64,000 nucleotides of DNA from positions 62,001 to 126,000 of the forward strand of contig NZ_FNJU01000007.1 of assembly GCF_900104555.1 (NCBI RefSeq). Reading direction: 5' to 3'. Below the pieces are notes generated by a model. That model searched no databases, was not told where the DNA came from, and saw only the letters and a program-made list of their open reading frames with translations. The DNA comes from Litchfieldia salsa. GTDB taxonomy: Bacteria > Bacillota > Bacilli > Bacillales > Bacillaceae_L. The position numbers were made by a program, and so were the translations under genes. Below, piece after piece: positions 51,774 to 60,895 of the stretch. The first letter of the stretch is position 1; each line of letters starts with the position of its first letter.

Positions 51774-54700
51774 TTTACCTCCCCCACATTCATCTCTTTT
51801 TTTCTCCGATATTGCGAAACTGTATAGCCTGCAATACTGCCCGCTGTTCCTGCAGCAGATACACCAATTAACACAGTGTAAAGCATTCTCCACCAAGTCA
51901 TGACATCCTCAGTACGCGTAGTAGCATTAACCCCATTCATGGCAGCGCTATTCGCAAGAGAATATAGAAGATAATGGGTGTTCTGCTTAATTGCTTCAAG
52001 CATATCCCTGTCACCGCTTAGGCTCTCAGCATTCCAGTAGTTGACCGTAGCTTCGCCAAAGCCGCAGAAAGCAGTCGTTCCAGCCAGAATCGATTCTTTA
52101 GGTGCCGCTTTAAGAGTAACTCCAGTAAAGTCCGTTACACTATATCCATTAAAGTCCCATTCGCCTCGCATAATTTGCACCATGACACCTCTGTTTGCGC
52201 TTGGGGCGACTGCGCCAATGCGGTTATAGGAGGTCATTACCCCAAGGGCACCGGTAGTGTACGTTTCATCTTTAGACTCATCGACAACAAAGGATGCCGG
52301 CTTTCCTTTTGCTACAAAAGCTTGCTTAAGGTTACGAAGCTCAAGCTCTCTGGCCTTCTGCTCTGTCATAAACACTGAAATTCCTGAGCGGTTAATCTCT
52401 TGGTCATTGAAAGCCGCATGTTTTATATTCACAAGCGTTCCTTTCGACTGCGCACCCTGTACAACTGCGCTACCGATATAACCGGAGAGAATTGGATCCT
52501 CTGAATAATACTCCACGCCTCGGCTGTTATAGGCATGACGTTTAATGTTCATGCCCGGACCAATCATGATCGGCAGGTTGAACATAAGAGTACTTTCACC
52601 CAAAATAATCTCACCATTTTCATAGGCAAGCTCTTTATTCCAACTGTACGCTAAATTCGTTGGAGAAGGAGCAACTCTTGTACCGGATTCATAATCTTTC
52701 GCATTAGGGTATGGCTCACCCTGATAGGTCCCTTCTGGTAGATAGTGAGAGTCAGAGCCACCAGGGCCATCGTCTGCTGCATACTGTGGCAAACCGACCG
52801 ATGGGATTGCTGCGATATTATGGAAAGCATCTTGTGCAAAGCCCAAGAATTCATCCACAGATACCTGGTCGACTAGCTCATCCCAGCGAGGATCCTCAAA
52901 ATCCGCACCTTTCAAATCATTAAGAGTCAAGTCGCTGGTAGTGTCCCCAAAAGTCAAATCAGATACGTCGTCATCAGTGCTAAGAGGAATGAAGTCATTT
53001 CCAAGCAACTTTGACAGTTTCTCGTTTGCTTCCAACCCAGAATAGGTTTTCGGGAACGTACCATCCCAATCGCTTCTTGACAGGTAAGTTGCTGTATCAG
53101 GAAGGAACGAGTTAATGTCCATCGAATAATCCCCTTCAGAAAGGGCGTTTGTGATTTCTACTCCAGCCTCACTCACAGAGAAGGTCCTGTCATCTACATC
53201 ACCTTCCCATGTCCATTTATAAGTCTTGCCGGAATTTCCTTCTACCGTCATACCGTCAGCCGTTGTTTTTCCCTGAGCGGCTAAAATATTGTTGAGCGCA
53301 TTATGAACATTACTACCAATGGAAAAGTAATAATCACCTGGATCAACGATAAAGGTTTTTGCGTTTTCAGAATCATAGCTTGCAAGATTTCCAAGATCTA
53401 TTTCCATTGTGATGGTCTCTGATTCCCCAGGCTCCAGTGTTTTTGTTTTTTCAAAGTCCATAAGCTGAACGGCTGATTTTTCAATATGATACTGCTTATC
53501 ATAATCCGTATATGGAACCTGTGCATAAACTTGAACAACAGACTTTCCTGCGACCTCACCTGTATTAGTCGTAGTCACTGTAACTGAAGCTGTTTCCTTG
53601 GTACCAAGGATGCTCACTTCGTTAAGGGTCTGTTCGAAAGTGGTATAGGACAGACCATAACCAAACGGGTAGACTACCTCATTTTCATAGTTCCAAGTAC
53701 CATCCTCAATTGCAACGGTACCATCATCATTGGCATAAGTCCCCGCAGATGCTTTTGTTCCACCATTACCAAGTACAATATCTGCATAACGGGTTTCATA
53801 ATAGCGATAACCTGTATAAATTCCCTCTGCCTGAATCAAGTACGAGTTTACGTTAGCCTCTGCAGGAAAATCAGATGCATTTTTCCATGGAATATTTCCA
53901 TAGTTCTTCATGGAAGGTGCCAATGCAGTATTCTTTGCATAAATGTCACCAAGATAAGCAGATGGAGAAACGGTACCATTAAGCACATCGGCAACACCGT
54001 AGAAACCATATGCTCCTGGGAAGCCAATCCAGACTATTGCATCGATTTCGGGATCATTCTCCAGGTTTGCGATTTCCATCTGGTTGACAGAGTTAACAAG
54101 CACAATGACTTTATCAAAGTTCGCCTTGGCCTCTTCGATAATTTCCATTTCTTCATCACTTATACTGAGAATGTTGCCAGTCACGGTAGTTACCCCATCG
54201 GCAAGACCTGCCTCGCCGGGATAGTAACCGTCGCCATTTTCTCCGCCAGGGCGGCCCACCACAACGATTGCTGCATCGTTATATGCGGCGTAGTCCTGGT
54301 CAAAGTTAGGATTCAGATCCCGAAGTTCATCCAGAGACAGCTCGCGAGGATCATTGTAAGCAGTTATTTCCGCATATTCCGGGATAATACCACTGCCATA
54401 ACGCGGTGTGGTCCATTCCTTATCTTTAAAATATGATTCATAGGTAGCAAGCATAGAAGGATTGAGCTCAAATCCTCTTTCTGCAAATGCATCAAATATC
54501 TCTACTGTTGCGTATCCGTCAGTAATGCTTCCCCCATTACTTCCGTAAACCGGGGCATAACTACGGACACCAAATAGGGTGACTTTTGAGGAACCAGCTA
54601 TCGGAAGCGCACTACTCTCGTTTTTCAAAAGAGCAACTGTTTCCTGGGATTCTTTGATCGCAAACTCCTTCAACCCTTCAAAGGCCTCTTCGGCCGTTTT

Positions 54701-54895
54701 AAACTTCGACTTGTAGGTCCATGTGTCTTCTTCATTTTCAACTTCTTCTGTTACAGTTTTACTGCTGGTAGTTCCAAAAAATGCATCAACTGCCGAACGG
54801 TACGTTTCCAACGTCATCCCTGTTACGGCGGATATTGCAAAAATCAGAACAAACACTAAAGCCAAACCACGCCACACTTTGGATCGTTTAAACAT
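51770..54895 (-). CDS. Membrane-anchored GH3 glycosidase with permuted domain order
   Basis: A 1041-residue GH3-type protein in which the parts come in a rearranged order: the C-terminal alpha/beta sandwich (about 75-395, starting ETVALLKNESSALPI), then a fibronectin-III-like domain (about 430-520), then the N-terminal TIM barrel (about 630-975) with the probable nucleophile D922 in GYSVTDFTG. This swapped order is known in some GH3 enzymes of Firmicutes such as Ruminococcus albus beta-glucosidase. It has a hydrophobic segment near the N-terminus (about 9-27, no clear cleavage site) and a second near the C-terminus (about 1000-1025) followed by QYRRKKE, so it seems anchored at both ends and faces outwards. 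The ATG at 54895 follows GAGGAGGATGAAG. It is controlled by a LytTR-box promoter. Confidence 0.87.
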   Translation of the reverse strand: MFKRSKVWRGLALVFVLIFAISAVTGMTLETYRSAVDAFFGTTSSKTVTEEVENEEDTWTYKSKFKTAEEAFEGLKEFAIKESQETVALLKNESSALPIAGSSKVTLFGVRSYAPVYGSNGGSITDGYATVEIFDAFAERGFELNPSMLATYESYFKDKEWTTPRYGSGIIPEYAEITAYNDPRELSLDELRDLNPNFDQDYAAYNDAAIVVVGRPGGENGDGYYPGEAGLADGVTTVTGNILSISDEEMEIIEEAKANFDKVIVLVNSVNQMEIANLENDPEIDAIVWIGFPGAYGFYGVADVLNGTVSPSAYLGDIYAKNTALAPSMKNYGNIPWKNASDFPAEANVNSYLIQAEGIYTGYRYYETRYADIVLGNGGTKASAGTYANDDGTVAIEDGTWNYENEVVYPFGYGLSYTTFEQTLNEVSILGTKETASVTVTTTNTGEVAGKSVVQVYAQVPYTDYDKQYHIEKSAVQLMDFEKTKTLEPGESETITMEIDLGNLASYDSENAKTFIVDPGDYYFSIGSNVHNALNNILAAQGKTTADGMTVEGNSGKTYKWTWEGDVDDRTFSVSEAGVEITNALSEGDYSMDINSFLPDTATYLSRSDWDGTFPKTYSGLEANEKLSKLLGNDFIPLSTDDDVSDLTFGDTTSDLTLNDLKGADFEDPRWDELVDQVSVDEFLGFAQDAFHNIAAIPSVGLPQYAADDGPGGSDSHYLPEGTYQGEPYPNAKDYESGTRVAPSPTNLAYSWNKELAYENGEIILGESTLMFNLPIMIGPGMNIKRHAYNSRGVEYYSEDPILSGYIGSAVVQGAQSKGTLVNIKHAAFNDQEINRSGISVFMTEQKARELELRNLKQAFVAKGKPASFVVDESKDETYTTGALGVMTSYNRIGAVAPSANRGVMVQIMRGEWDFNGYSVTDFTGVTLKAAPKESILAGTTAFCGFGEATVNYWNAESLSGDRDMLEAIKQNTHYLLYSLANSAAMNGVNATTRTEDVMTWWRMLYTVLIGVSAAGTAGSIAGYTVSQYRRKKEMNVGEVK

Positions 54896-55083
54896 CTTCA
54901 TCCTCCTCAAGTGCTAAGCTTAAAAAGCTAGCTAGAATATTGCTTTTAATATTTTGTTATTCTAATGCAAGTTTGTATAACAAATAAATATACCAAAATC
55001 CAAACTCAAGTATGCGTTTCCAATTTCATTCTACTTCTCACTAACACCCCTTATAATGGATTTCCGCGGATTAAACCCAAAAA

Positions 55084-55114
55084 GGATTAGCCTCCATTCG
55101 TGGAGAACTAATCC
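55084..55114 (-). terminator. Terminator of the LytTR two-component operon, overlapping a promoter
   Basis: GGATTAGCCTCCA and TGGAGAACTAATCC form a stem capped by a TTCG tetraloop and followed on the minus strand by TTTTTGGG. Its 5' arm overlaps the predicted start site of the GH3 promoter (-10 at 55116-55121). Confidence 0.8.
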
Positions 55115-55115
55115 A

Positions 55116-55184
55116 ATTGTAAGTGGTTACATTTTAGTAAACAATACATCTTTCCTAAACTGTAATTTTCATTACCTAAACTGA
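55116..55184 (-). promoter_or_regulatory. LytTR-box promoter of the permuted GH3 operon
   Basis: On the minus strand TCAGTTTAG (55184-55176) and ACAGTTTAG (55163-55155) are 21 bp apart and both match the LytTR/AgrA consensus [TA][AC][CA]GTTN[AG][TG]. They are followed by TTGTTT (55144-55139), 17 bp and TACAAT (55121-55116). The orientation is toward the GH3 gene, 220 bp downstream. The upstream box reaches the kinase's stop region. The regulator is presumably the LytTR protein at 56490-57212. Confidence 0.75.
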
Positions 55185-55188
55185 AATT

Positions 55189-56493
55189 TTATTGACTTTG
55201 AAAAACAATATTAACATTAAATACATTTTCATCTATCTTTATTGACAGCTCTCCTCCGTACTTTTCTACTAGATATTTCATACTCTTCATACCGAATCCA
55301 TGATAGTCCTTATCTTTGTTTGTTGTAACAGGAAGTCCATTTTCAAAGAGTAGCTCTCCTTGAAAGTAATTTTCAAAGTGAATCGAAATAAGTCCCATGG
55401 TATCCTTAATAATTAAACTAACGACACGTTGATCTTTTTCATTAATTTTCCTTACTGAATTAATCGCATTATCCAATGCATTTCCGAATAGCGAATAGAT
55501 ATCTGTTTCTTTCATAAAACCTAACTTTTCACCATCAACCATACATGTAAATTCAATTTCTTCCCGCTCACATTGCAATTTTTTCTCAGCAATCACTACA
55601 TCTAGTACCGGATTTCCAGTCATAGGGATATCATAGATGGATATCACTTTATTTAATTCCTCTAATTCAGACTTGTTTATTTTGCTCGATAAATGAGTCA
55701 ATTGGTGCTTTAAATCATGACATTTTATATTAATCAACTCAATATTTGCCTGTGAAACTTTAAATTGGTCTTTGTCCTTTTTTAAAATTGATTTAATGAT
55801 GTTTAATTCATCCTGTAATACACTGGTATTGAAAATGTAAAACAATAGGTACATTGTAAAAAGGCAACACATAATATCAAGAAGCACACAAATTAGAAAA
55901 ATTTCAAATTGAGCGTTCTCCTGAGTAATTCGAAATATAATGGAAAATACTGTAGCATATAAGTTCACAAAAATACACAATACTAATACAATCCTATTTT
56001 GAAAGTGCTTTTCTTCAGGCTTTATAAATTTCTTAATATAGAAATAATAAATCAATACATACAAAATACTTACTATTAAAAAATAAGATATAACATATAA
56101 GATATAACTGGTATTATTTTGGAGACTATATTGTCTTAGATCAAAGATTGCCATAACAATTTGGTGGAAATCATAGATTAAATGCTGAATAGCGTAAACA
56201 GCTGTCACACAAAAAATACTAGTAAGAACTCGTACATTGTAACAAAACATGATACCTGCCATCACTGCAAAAAATAATACGATGTAGCGAGTTATGGTCA
56301 ATGGTACGCTAAACATCAGATAGTCTTCTCTCATATACAAAAATATAGCCACCATACCCAGACATAAGAATATAAGAAGAAGGTACCTCCAAGCAAAATG
56401 TTTCCTTCTTTGAAAAGAAGTAGTAAATAAAAAACTCAGCATAAATAATTCTATGATAAAACGAAATTCATAGAGACTTTCCAGTATTTTCAT
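55189..56493 (-). CDS. AgrC-like GHKL sensor histidine kinase
   Basis: A 434-residue membrane kinase with about seven membrane segments in the first 225 residues and a GHKL-type cytoplasmic half. The phosphoacceptor is H259 in INIKCHDLKHQLTHL; the N-box SLFGNALDNAINSVRKI and YHGFGMKSMKYLVEKYGG (G2) are clear. This matches the AgrC/FsrC/ComD-like group that often senses peptides. Its start overlaps the stop of the response-regulator gene (ATGA). No AgrB or AgrD gene or peptide precursor was found nearby, so the ligand may be a non-peptide or come from elsewhere. It ends just before the LytTR boxes of the GH3 promoter. Confidence 0.9.
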   Translation of the reverse strand: MKILESLYEFRFIIELFMLSFLFTTSFQRRKHFAWRYLLLIFLCLGMVAIFLYMREDYLMFSVPLTITRYIVLFFAVMAGIMFCYNVRVLTSIFCVTAVYAIQHLIYDFHQIVMAIFDLRQYSLQNNTSYILYVISYFLIVSILYVLIYYFYIKKFIKPEEKHFQNRIVLVLCIFVNLYATVFSIIFRITQENAQFEIFLICVLLDIMCCLFTMYLLFYIFNTSVLQDELNIIKSILKKDKDQFKVSQANIELINIKCHDLKHQLTHLSSKINKSELEELNKVISIYDIPMTGNPVLDVVIAEKKLQCEREEIEFTCMVDGEKLGFMKETDIYSLFGNALDNAINSVRKINEKDQRVVSLIIKDTMGLISIHFENYFQGELLFENGLPVTTNKDKDYHGFGMKSMKYLVEKYGGELSIKIDENVFNVNIVFQSQ

Positions 56494-57212
56494 AGTTTCA
56501 TGTCTTTCCCTTCTCCAAGTAGATCTGCTAACTGTGCCATAAACTGCTTCTTTCTCGGACGGCTGATTTGTAATTCATCCCCATTCGTCATGGTCACTGT
56601 ATAACCTTGAACATGCGAAATATATTGAGGATTAATTAGATAACAGGAATTACATCTCAAAAAGTTACATGTTTGTAATTGCTTTTCCAAATCAGATAAC
56701 GAGCCAAAACCTTCCACTGTATGATCACTTAGATGATAAATGAGTCTATGTCCCACTACTTCAATATAAATCATCTGCCTGGAAGTTAAACAGACGATGC
56801 CCCCTTTTCTTGAGACCACAATATTAATATCTTTATTGGATGATATCTTTGCTAGCGCTTTCTTAAACTTCATAGAAAATGTTGAATATCTAACAGGTTT
56901 CACAATAAAATCAAGGGCATCTACTTCATAGCCTTTTACCGCATACTTAGCCATATTCGTTACAAAAATCAAAGTCACTACATTATCTAGTTCCCTTAAC
57001 CTTACAGCGGCCTCCATTCCATTTAAATGAGGCATCTCGATATCCATAAAGATAATGTCATACACAGGGTTATAATGATCCAACAGATGAATTGCATCCT
57101 TAATCAATTCTATATGAAATGATACCTTACTTGTTTCTCCATATTGATTTATAAATTTTTCTAGTATACTTGCTTCCTTCTCATCATCTTCTACAATAGC
57201 AATTCTGATCAA
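56490..57212 (-). CDS. LytTR-family response regulator
   Basis: A 240-residue regulator with receiver domain (1-120; acidic pair E8/D9, phosphoacceptor D57 in IIFMDIEMPHLNG, conserved lysine in LDFIVKPV) and a LytTR DNA-binding domain (about 135-240; YIEVVGHRLIYHLSDHTVEGFGSLSDLEKQL, FLRCNSCYLINPQYI). I place the start at the TTG at 57212 (MIRIAIVEDDE) after GGAGGGGGAATTAGG; an ATG at 57236 would add 8 residues. It is coupled to the kinase gene. The exact LytTR repeats at 55155-55184 mark the permuted GH3 operon as its target. Confidence 0.88.
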   Translation of the reverse strand: MIRIAIVEDDEKEASILEKFINQYGETSKVSFHIELIKDAIHLLDHYNPVYDIIFMDIEMPHLNGMEAAVRLRELDNVVTLIFVTNMAKYAVKGYEVDALDFIVKPVRYSTFSMKFKKALAKISSNKDINIVVSRKGGIVCLTSRQMIYIEVVGHRLIYHLSDHTVEGFGSLSDLEKQLQTCNFLRCNSCYLINPQYISHVQGYTVTMTNGDELQISRPRKKQFMAQLADLLGEGKDMKL

Positions 57213-57618
57213 CCTAATTCCCCCTCCGTTCTTCATCCTGTATTTTTCCTATATGAATACAGCAAAAATCCAAATACTTCCCATTGGTGTTTTTGAAGGT
57301 TACAGGTTATGTTGAAAGATATTATAACATGACATTTTATTATTAATAATTAAAAAATACAAACAAATTTTTATCAGCAGTATCGTTTCTATAATAAGAA
57401 AAATATTTAAAAACACGTTAATTTAAGGTTCTTTCTAAGGAACTGGAAAGCTATGTACAAAATAAAAAAAAATCCTCCGTATGCTACTATTTTGGTTGGA
57501 GACCAAAATATATCCAACATAAGGAAGAGTTTTATAACCAAACTGTATAATTCTAGAACCCTAGCCTTAGCTAGGGTAACCTTCTATTATAGTCAAACTA
57601 GGCAAAGGCCGGCGTAAT
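57213..57618. other. Intergenic stretch with two perfect hairpins
   Basis: ATTTTGGT/ACCAAAAT (57489-57509, 5 nt loop) and CCCTAGC/GCTAGGG (57559-57576, 4 nt loop) are perfect short inverted repeats. Neither has a T-run. The second ends just before the relic gene at 57619. The LytTR operon promoter should lie near 57320 (TATAAT on the minus strand), but no LytTR box was seen there. Confidence 0.4.
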
Positions 57619-57945
57619 TTACGCATACTTCTTATTCTCTTCATCTTTCTTAAAGAAACTTTTCATCGAATGGAACACATCGGCTTTTTGCTTGAGGATA
57701 TAATAACGGAACTTCTCATCTGAAATGTTTTTATACGCAGACATTAGAGTCGAGTGGCGGTTGTATTGGTTTAACTAACCATCATATACACAGCTACAAA
57801 CTCATTAATATCGAGTTTTTGCGGAAATGATTGTTGAGTTTATACTTTAAGATTAATTTCAAAACCGAGAATTAAAGCAAGAATTATTAATATATTCTTT
57901 TCTAAATCAAGTAATCTTATGTTTTAGTAGGTACTTCCATAACAT
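57619..57945 (-). pseudogene. Frameshifted relic of a small unknown gene
   Basis: Starting at the ATG at 57945 (after GGGGGGATAAAAAG) the translation reads MLWKYLLKHKIT, shifts frame to LDLEKNILIILALILGFEINLKV, hits a TAA, continues [22 protein letters not shown], and shifts again to [20 protein letters not shown] and then [20 protein letters not shown] up to the stop at 57621. The pieces look like one protein of about 110 residues with two frameshifts and one stop. I do not recognise the family. Confidence 0.65.
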
Positions 57946-58007
57946 CTTTTTATCCCCCCTCTTTTTAGTAAAAGTCTCCTTCAACCAAAATTCATTTCAT
58001 ATTCTCA

Positions 58008-58032
58008 AGGACTCCCATATAGGGGGAGTCCT
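58008..58032. terminator. Hairpin terminator between relic and ATPase gene
   Basis: AGGACTCCC and GGGAGTCCT form a perfect 9 bp stem with a 7 nt loop, followed by CTTGCTTTT on the plus strand. It probably ends the nuclease/ATPase transcript on the minus strand (176 bp past the ATPase stop). No other feature was seen in 57946-58208. Confidence 0.6.
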
Positions 58033-58208
58033 CTTGCTTTTCGTGTTCTTTTAAGTGTCGACAACAAAGTTTAGAAAGTCTAACCAAGTTATTAATCTAA
58101 TAGAGTTTTTTAAACAGCACACCAATTTGGAAGTACTACAGATAATGATATTAATTAATTGAACATACAATTATACGAAATGCTGTTTGAATGATTTCAA
58201 AGTTCGTA

Positions 58209-59885
58209 TTAGATATTTATTATTTCAAACGCTTCAACTAAAGCTTTATTATCCTCATTTATTTTTGCCAAGATTGGTTTCTCTAAATTGATGAAATTAT
58301 AATCACAATTTTGGTCCAAGTATTTAAGATTTTCACTTATTATTGAAAAAAAGATCTGGCCATTGATTGACAAGTAGTAATTAGATAAAAAGCTAAACAT
58401 CTGTTCTTTCAATTCAGTAGCAGTTTCATTTTTTATGAAAGAATCCATTGCAAAAGGTACCCTCACACTTGAATATTCACTTATTAAATTCGCATATATA
58501 GTGTATAAAGCTAACATTTTTTTATTTGCATCAATGCCACTACCAGTAACCTCTTTAAAACTATAAAAACCACTATCATCTAACTTGAGACCTTTAAAAT
58601 GTCTTTCATATTCATTTATCAAATCTTCATATTTCTTCTTGATTTCAGATCTTTTTTGAGTTCCAAGTTTTCTTTCTTTTGATATTTCTTTTTTTACTAC
58701 TCTGATTGAACTAACTTTTTCTTTCTCTTCATTTAAGAGTTTTTGTTCAATTGTAAAAAAGTTATTAGTTATTCCTTGATTAACTCTATCTTCTATATAA
58801 GAATCCAACTCTTGGTATTCTTTATTATTTTCTATTATTTTTTCAATTTCTGAAACCTTTTTTAGAAGTTTTTCCTTTTCAATTTGTATTTCTTTTCTTT
58901 CATCTTCATATTCATATTTTAATTGTTTACTTTTATCTATTTGCTCTAATATTTCATAATTATTATTTCTTATTTTGAGTCTCGTAAGGGACTGTTCCTG
59001 AGTTAATTTAGAATTGCAGTGAATACATGTATGCTTAATCTCGTTAAATTTTTTATTATAGTTTGTTTTAAGCTTATTTAATTCTGAAATTTCTCTATCC
59101 AGCAGATTAATTTTTGTTTCAATCTCAATTATACTATTATCTATTTCAGAAACATTCCTATTTAATGAATTGATCTTCCTTAAATAATTGTTAATATGTA
59201 AGTCATCTATTTGTTTAATTTTATCAATATAATTATCAATATTTACTGGCAATGATAATTCTGAATGTTCACCCTCTAAAAGAATAAGTGCTTCTACTTT
59301 CTTTATAGTATTGCCTAGTTCCATTTCATAGTTGCTTTTTTCAATCTCAAGATCAATCAATTTTTTGTTAGCAATTTCAAAGTAAAAATCAAATATACTT
59401 TTTACAGTATTGGTGTATCTTCCAAAGGAATCCGATGATTTAGAATACACAAATCCATTCCATGATTTATCTTGGTCCACATAAAAAGGAAGAAGAATTT
59501 CGCTAGCATAAACATCAGATAAATTTTTGTTTTTTTTATCTTTTAGTTTAATATAAATTGATAATAAACCTTGAAGCCATAAAGCAAACTCTTTTTCAGT
59601 AAGTATTTCTTTTCTGTTATCAATGTAAAATAAATTCTTATGACGAGTGATTAGATGCTTTCTATCATCTTGGGATACTTCCATTTGAAAGATCATATTA
59701 TTAACATTCCAATTACTCGGCCAAATTTTAATATTATAACCTAAACAATGATAAATAGATTTAATCAAACTCGACTTCCCTACCGTGTTTGTTTCACTTA
59801 CCAATATATTTACATGAAAATCAAAATCAAATTTATTTATCCTTTGATTTATGTAATCATATATAATGATATTATGTATAAGCAT
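58209..59885 (-). CDS. Rad50/SMC-like ABC ATPase with zinc-hook motif, defence candidate
   Basis: A 558-residue cytoplasmic ABC-type ATPase. Walker A is ETNTVGKSS (G36-K37-S38; the usual first glycine is glutamate), followed by a long coiled coil (about 170-430) with CIHC (287-290) at its middle, like a Rad50 zinc hook. A signature-like GSGIDANKK (448-456) and a Walker B PFAMDSF (D481) close the head; 'DS' instead of 'DE' is typical of the ATPases of ABC-three-component and Lamassu-like systems. Its start overlaps the stop of the nuclease gene (TAATG). It is shorter than most SMC proteins. It is likely the sensor/scaffold of a two-gene anti-phage system with the nuclease at 59885-60895. The A-rich codon use differs from the sugar genes to the left. 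Confidence 0.75.
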   Translation of the reverse strand: MLIHNIIIYDYINQRINKFDFDFHVNILVSETNTVGKSSLIKSIYHCLGYNIKIWPSNWNVNNMIFQMEVSQDDRKHLITRHKNLFYIDNRKEILTEKEFALWLQGLLSIYIKLKDKKNKNLSDVYASEILLPFYVDQDKSWNGFVYSKSSDSFGRYTNTVKSIFDFYFEIANKKLIDLEIEKSNYEMELGNTIKKVEALILLEGEHSELSLPVNIDNYIDKIKQIDDLHINNYLRKINSLNRNVSEIDNSIIEIETKINLLDREISELNKLKTNYNKKFNEIKHTCIHCNSKLTQEQSLTRLKIRNNNYEILEQIDKSKQLKYEYEDERKEIQIEKEKLLKKVSEIEKIIENNKEYQELDSYIEDRVNQGITNNFFTIEQKLLNEEKEKVSSIRVVKKEISKERKLGTQKRSEIKKKYEDLINEYERHFKGLKLDDSGFYSFKEVTGSGIDANKKMLALYTIYANLISEYSSVRVPFAMDSFIKNETATELKEQMFSFLSNYYLSINGQIFFSIISENLKYLDQNCDYNFINLEKPILAKINEDNKALVEAFEIINI

Positions 59886-60895
59886 TATAATTCATCCCCT
59901 AACTCACATATGCTTTCTATGGCGACAGACACTAAAGAACTTATATTTGAGTCATCCTTTTTATACCTATCTATTAGATAGTCTACAATTTTTTTATTTG
60001 AGTCGTTTTCAAGATTTACATTTTGTTCTAAATACTCAATTAAAGTTTTCTTCATATCCTCTTTTAAACTTGTTTTATTTAACTCAATTTTTAGTCTTTC
60101 ACTTTTCACTAGTTTTCTAAATAATGCATTGTATTCTAAAGAGTCTAAGATGTTGTCAAATTCATTTAATGCTTTACTAGAAACAAATAATTTTGAAAGG
60201 TAGACTCCATCCATTGATTTTATTTCCTTATGAAGTTCGTCATGAATTATCTCTTGTGCTTTTTGGTCTATTGTTAATGACAACTCAGCAAGAATTGCTC
60301 TACCCCTATTGTCGTCAACTGATACACCAATTTCATTTAAGGAACCTATTAGATATTTTTCAGCTTCTTTCAGATTTTCATGTATAGGTGATATAAAAAA
60401 GTAAAAATTTTCAATTTTATTTACCAATTCTTCTGGCAAAACATTAATAATCTTTTTTTTCGCTTCAGGATTTAATTCATAAAGTTCGGAACAAATTGAA
60501 CCTGGTTTTTTTAAATTTAATTCCTTTTTATCAGTCCCACCAATATCCTTTACAAAGATTTTAAAAACATCTTCCTCTGTACCTGATTTTAAGTTTTTTT
60601 CTAAAATAGAAGGAAGGGTTTCAGTAAACTTCATACCTTCAGAATCTTTCTTTACTCTTTTTTCTTGCTTAGTAATTGATTTAAATGTATGTTTCTGTTT
60701 TTTCACTTGAATAATCGCTCTATAATTTTGATATTTAACAACAATGTCATCTTCAGCTTCAATGTATAGTTTAAATTCGCTTTTTTTATAGTTATTAATA
60801 GCTAGTAATATTAAATTTGCTTTCTGAAAATTAAATCCCTTTATAGCTTCTGCTCCACCATTATCGAATGTAATTACATCTTTTCCTTCATCCAT
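59885..60895 (-). CDS. Cap4/DUF4297-like nuclease, defence candidate
   Basis: A 336-residue protein. The N-terminal 70 residues carry the pattern of the DUF4297/Cap4 dsDNA nuclease (PD-(D/E)xK fold): GFNFQKANLILLAI (20-33), E46/D49/D50 in LYIEAEDDI, and Q63-V-K65 in AIIQVKKQ. The domain probably extends to about 200. The rest (about 200-336) is helical and unassigned; it may bind the ATPase. The ATG follows GGGAGTATGATGAG. It is the first gene of the operon and is coupled to the ATPase gene. The same nuclease type is the effector of Lamassu (LmuA) and of CBASS Cap4, so an anti-phage role is the main hypothesis. No CD-NTase gene is present. Confidence 0.68.
   Translation of the reverse strand: MDEGKDVITFDNGGAEAIKGFNFQKANLILLAINNYKKSEFKLYIEAEDDIVVKYQNYRAIIQVKKQKHTFKSITKQEKRVKKDSEGMKFTETLPSILEKNLKSGTEEDVFKIFVKDIGGTDKKELNLKKPGSICSELYELNPEAKKKIINVLPEELVNKIENFYFFISPIHENLKEAEKYLIGSLNEIGVSVDDNRGRAILAELSLTIDQKAQEIIHDELHKEIKSMDGVYLSKLFVSSKALNEFDNILDSLEYNALFRKLVKSERLKIELNKTSLKEDMKKTLIEYLEQNVNLENDSNKKIVDYLIDRYKKDDSNISSLVSVAIESICELGDEL

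Noticed and set aside
55189-57212. A complete agr-type quorum system
   Set aside because: The kinase and LytTR regulator fit, but no AgrB protease or AgrD peptide gene was found in the gaps on either side.
58209-60895. A complete, canonical Lamassu operon
   Set aside because: No LmuC or other third component is coupled; the pair can only be called Lamassu-like or ABC-three-component-like.
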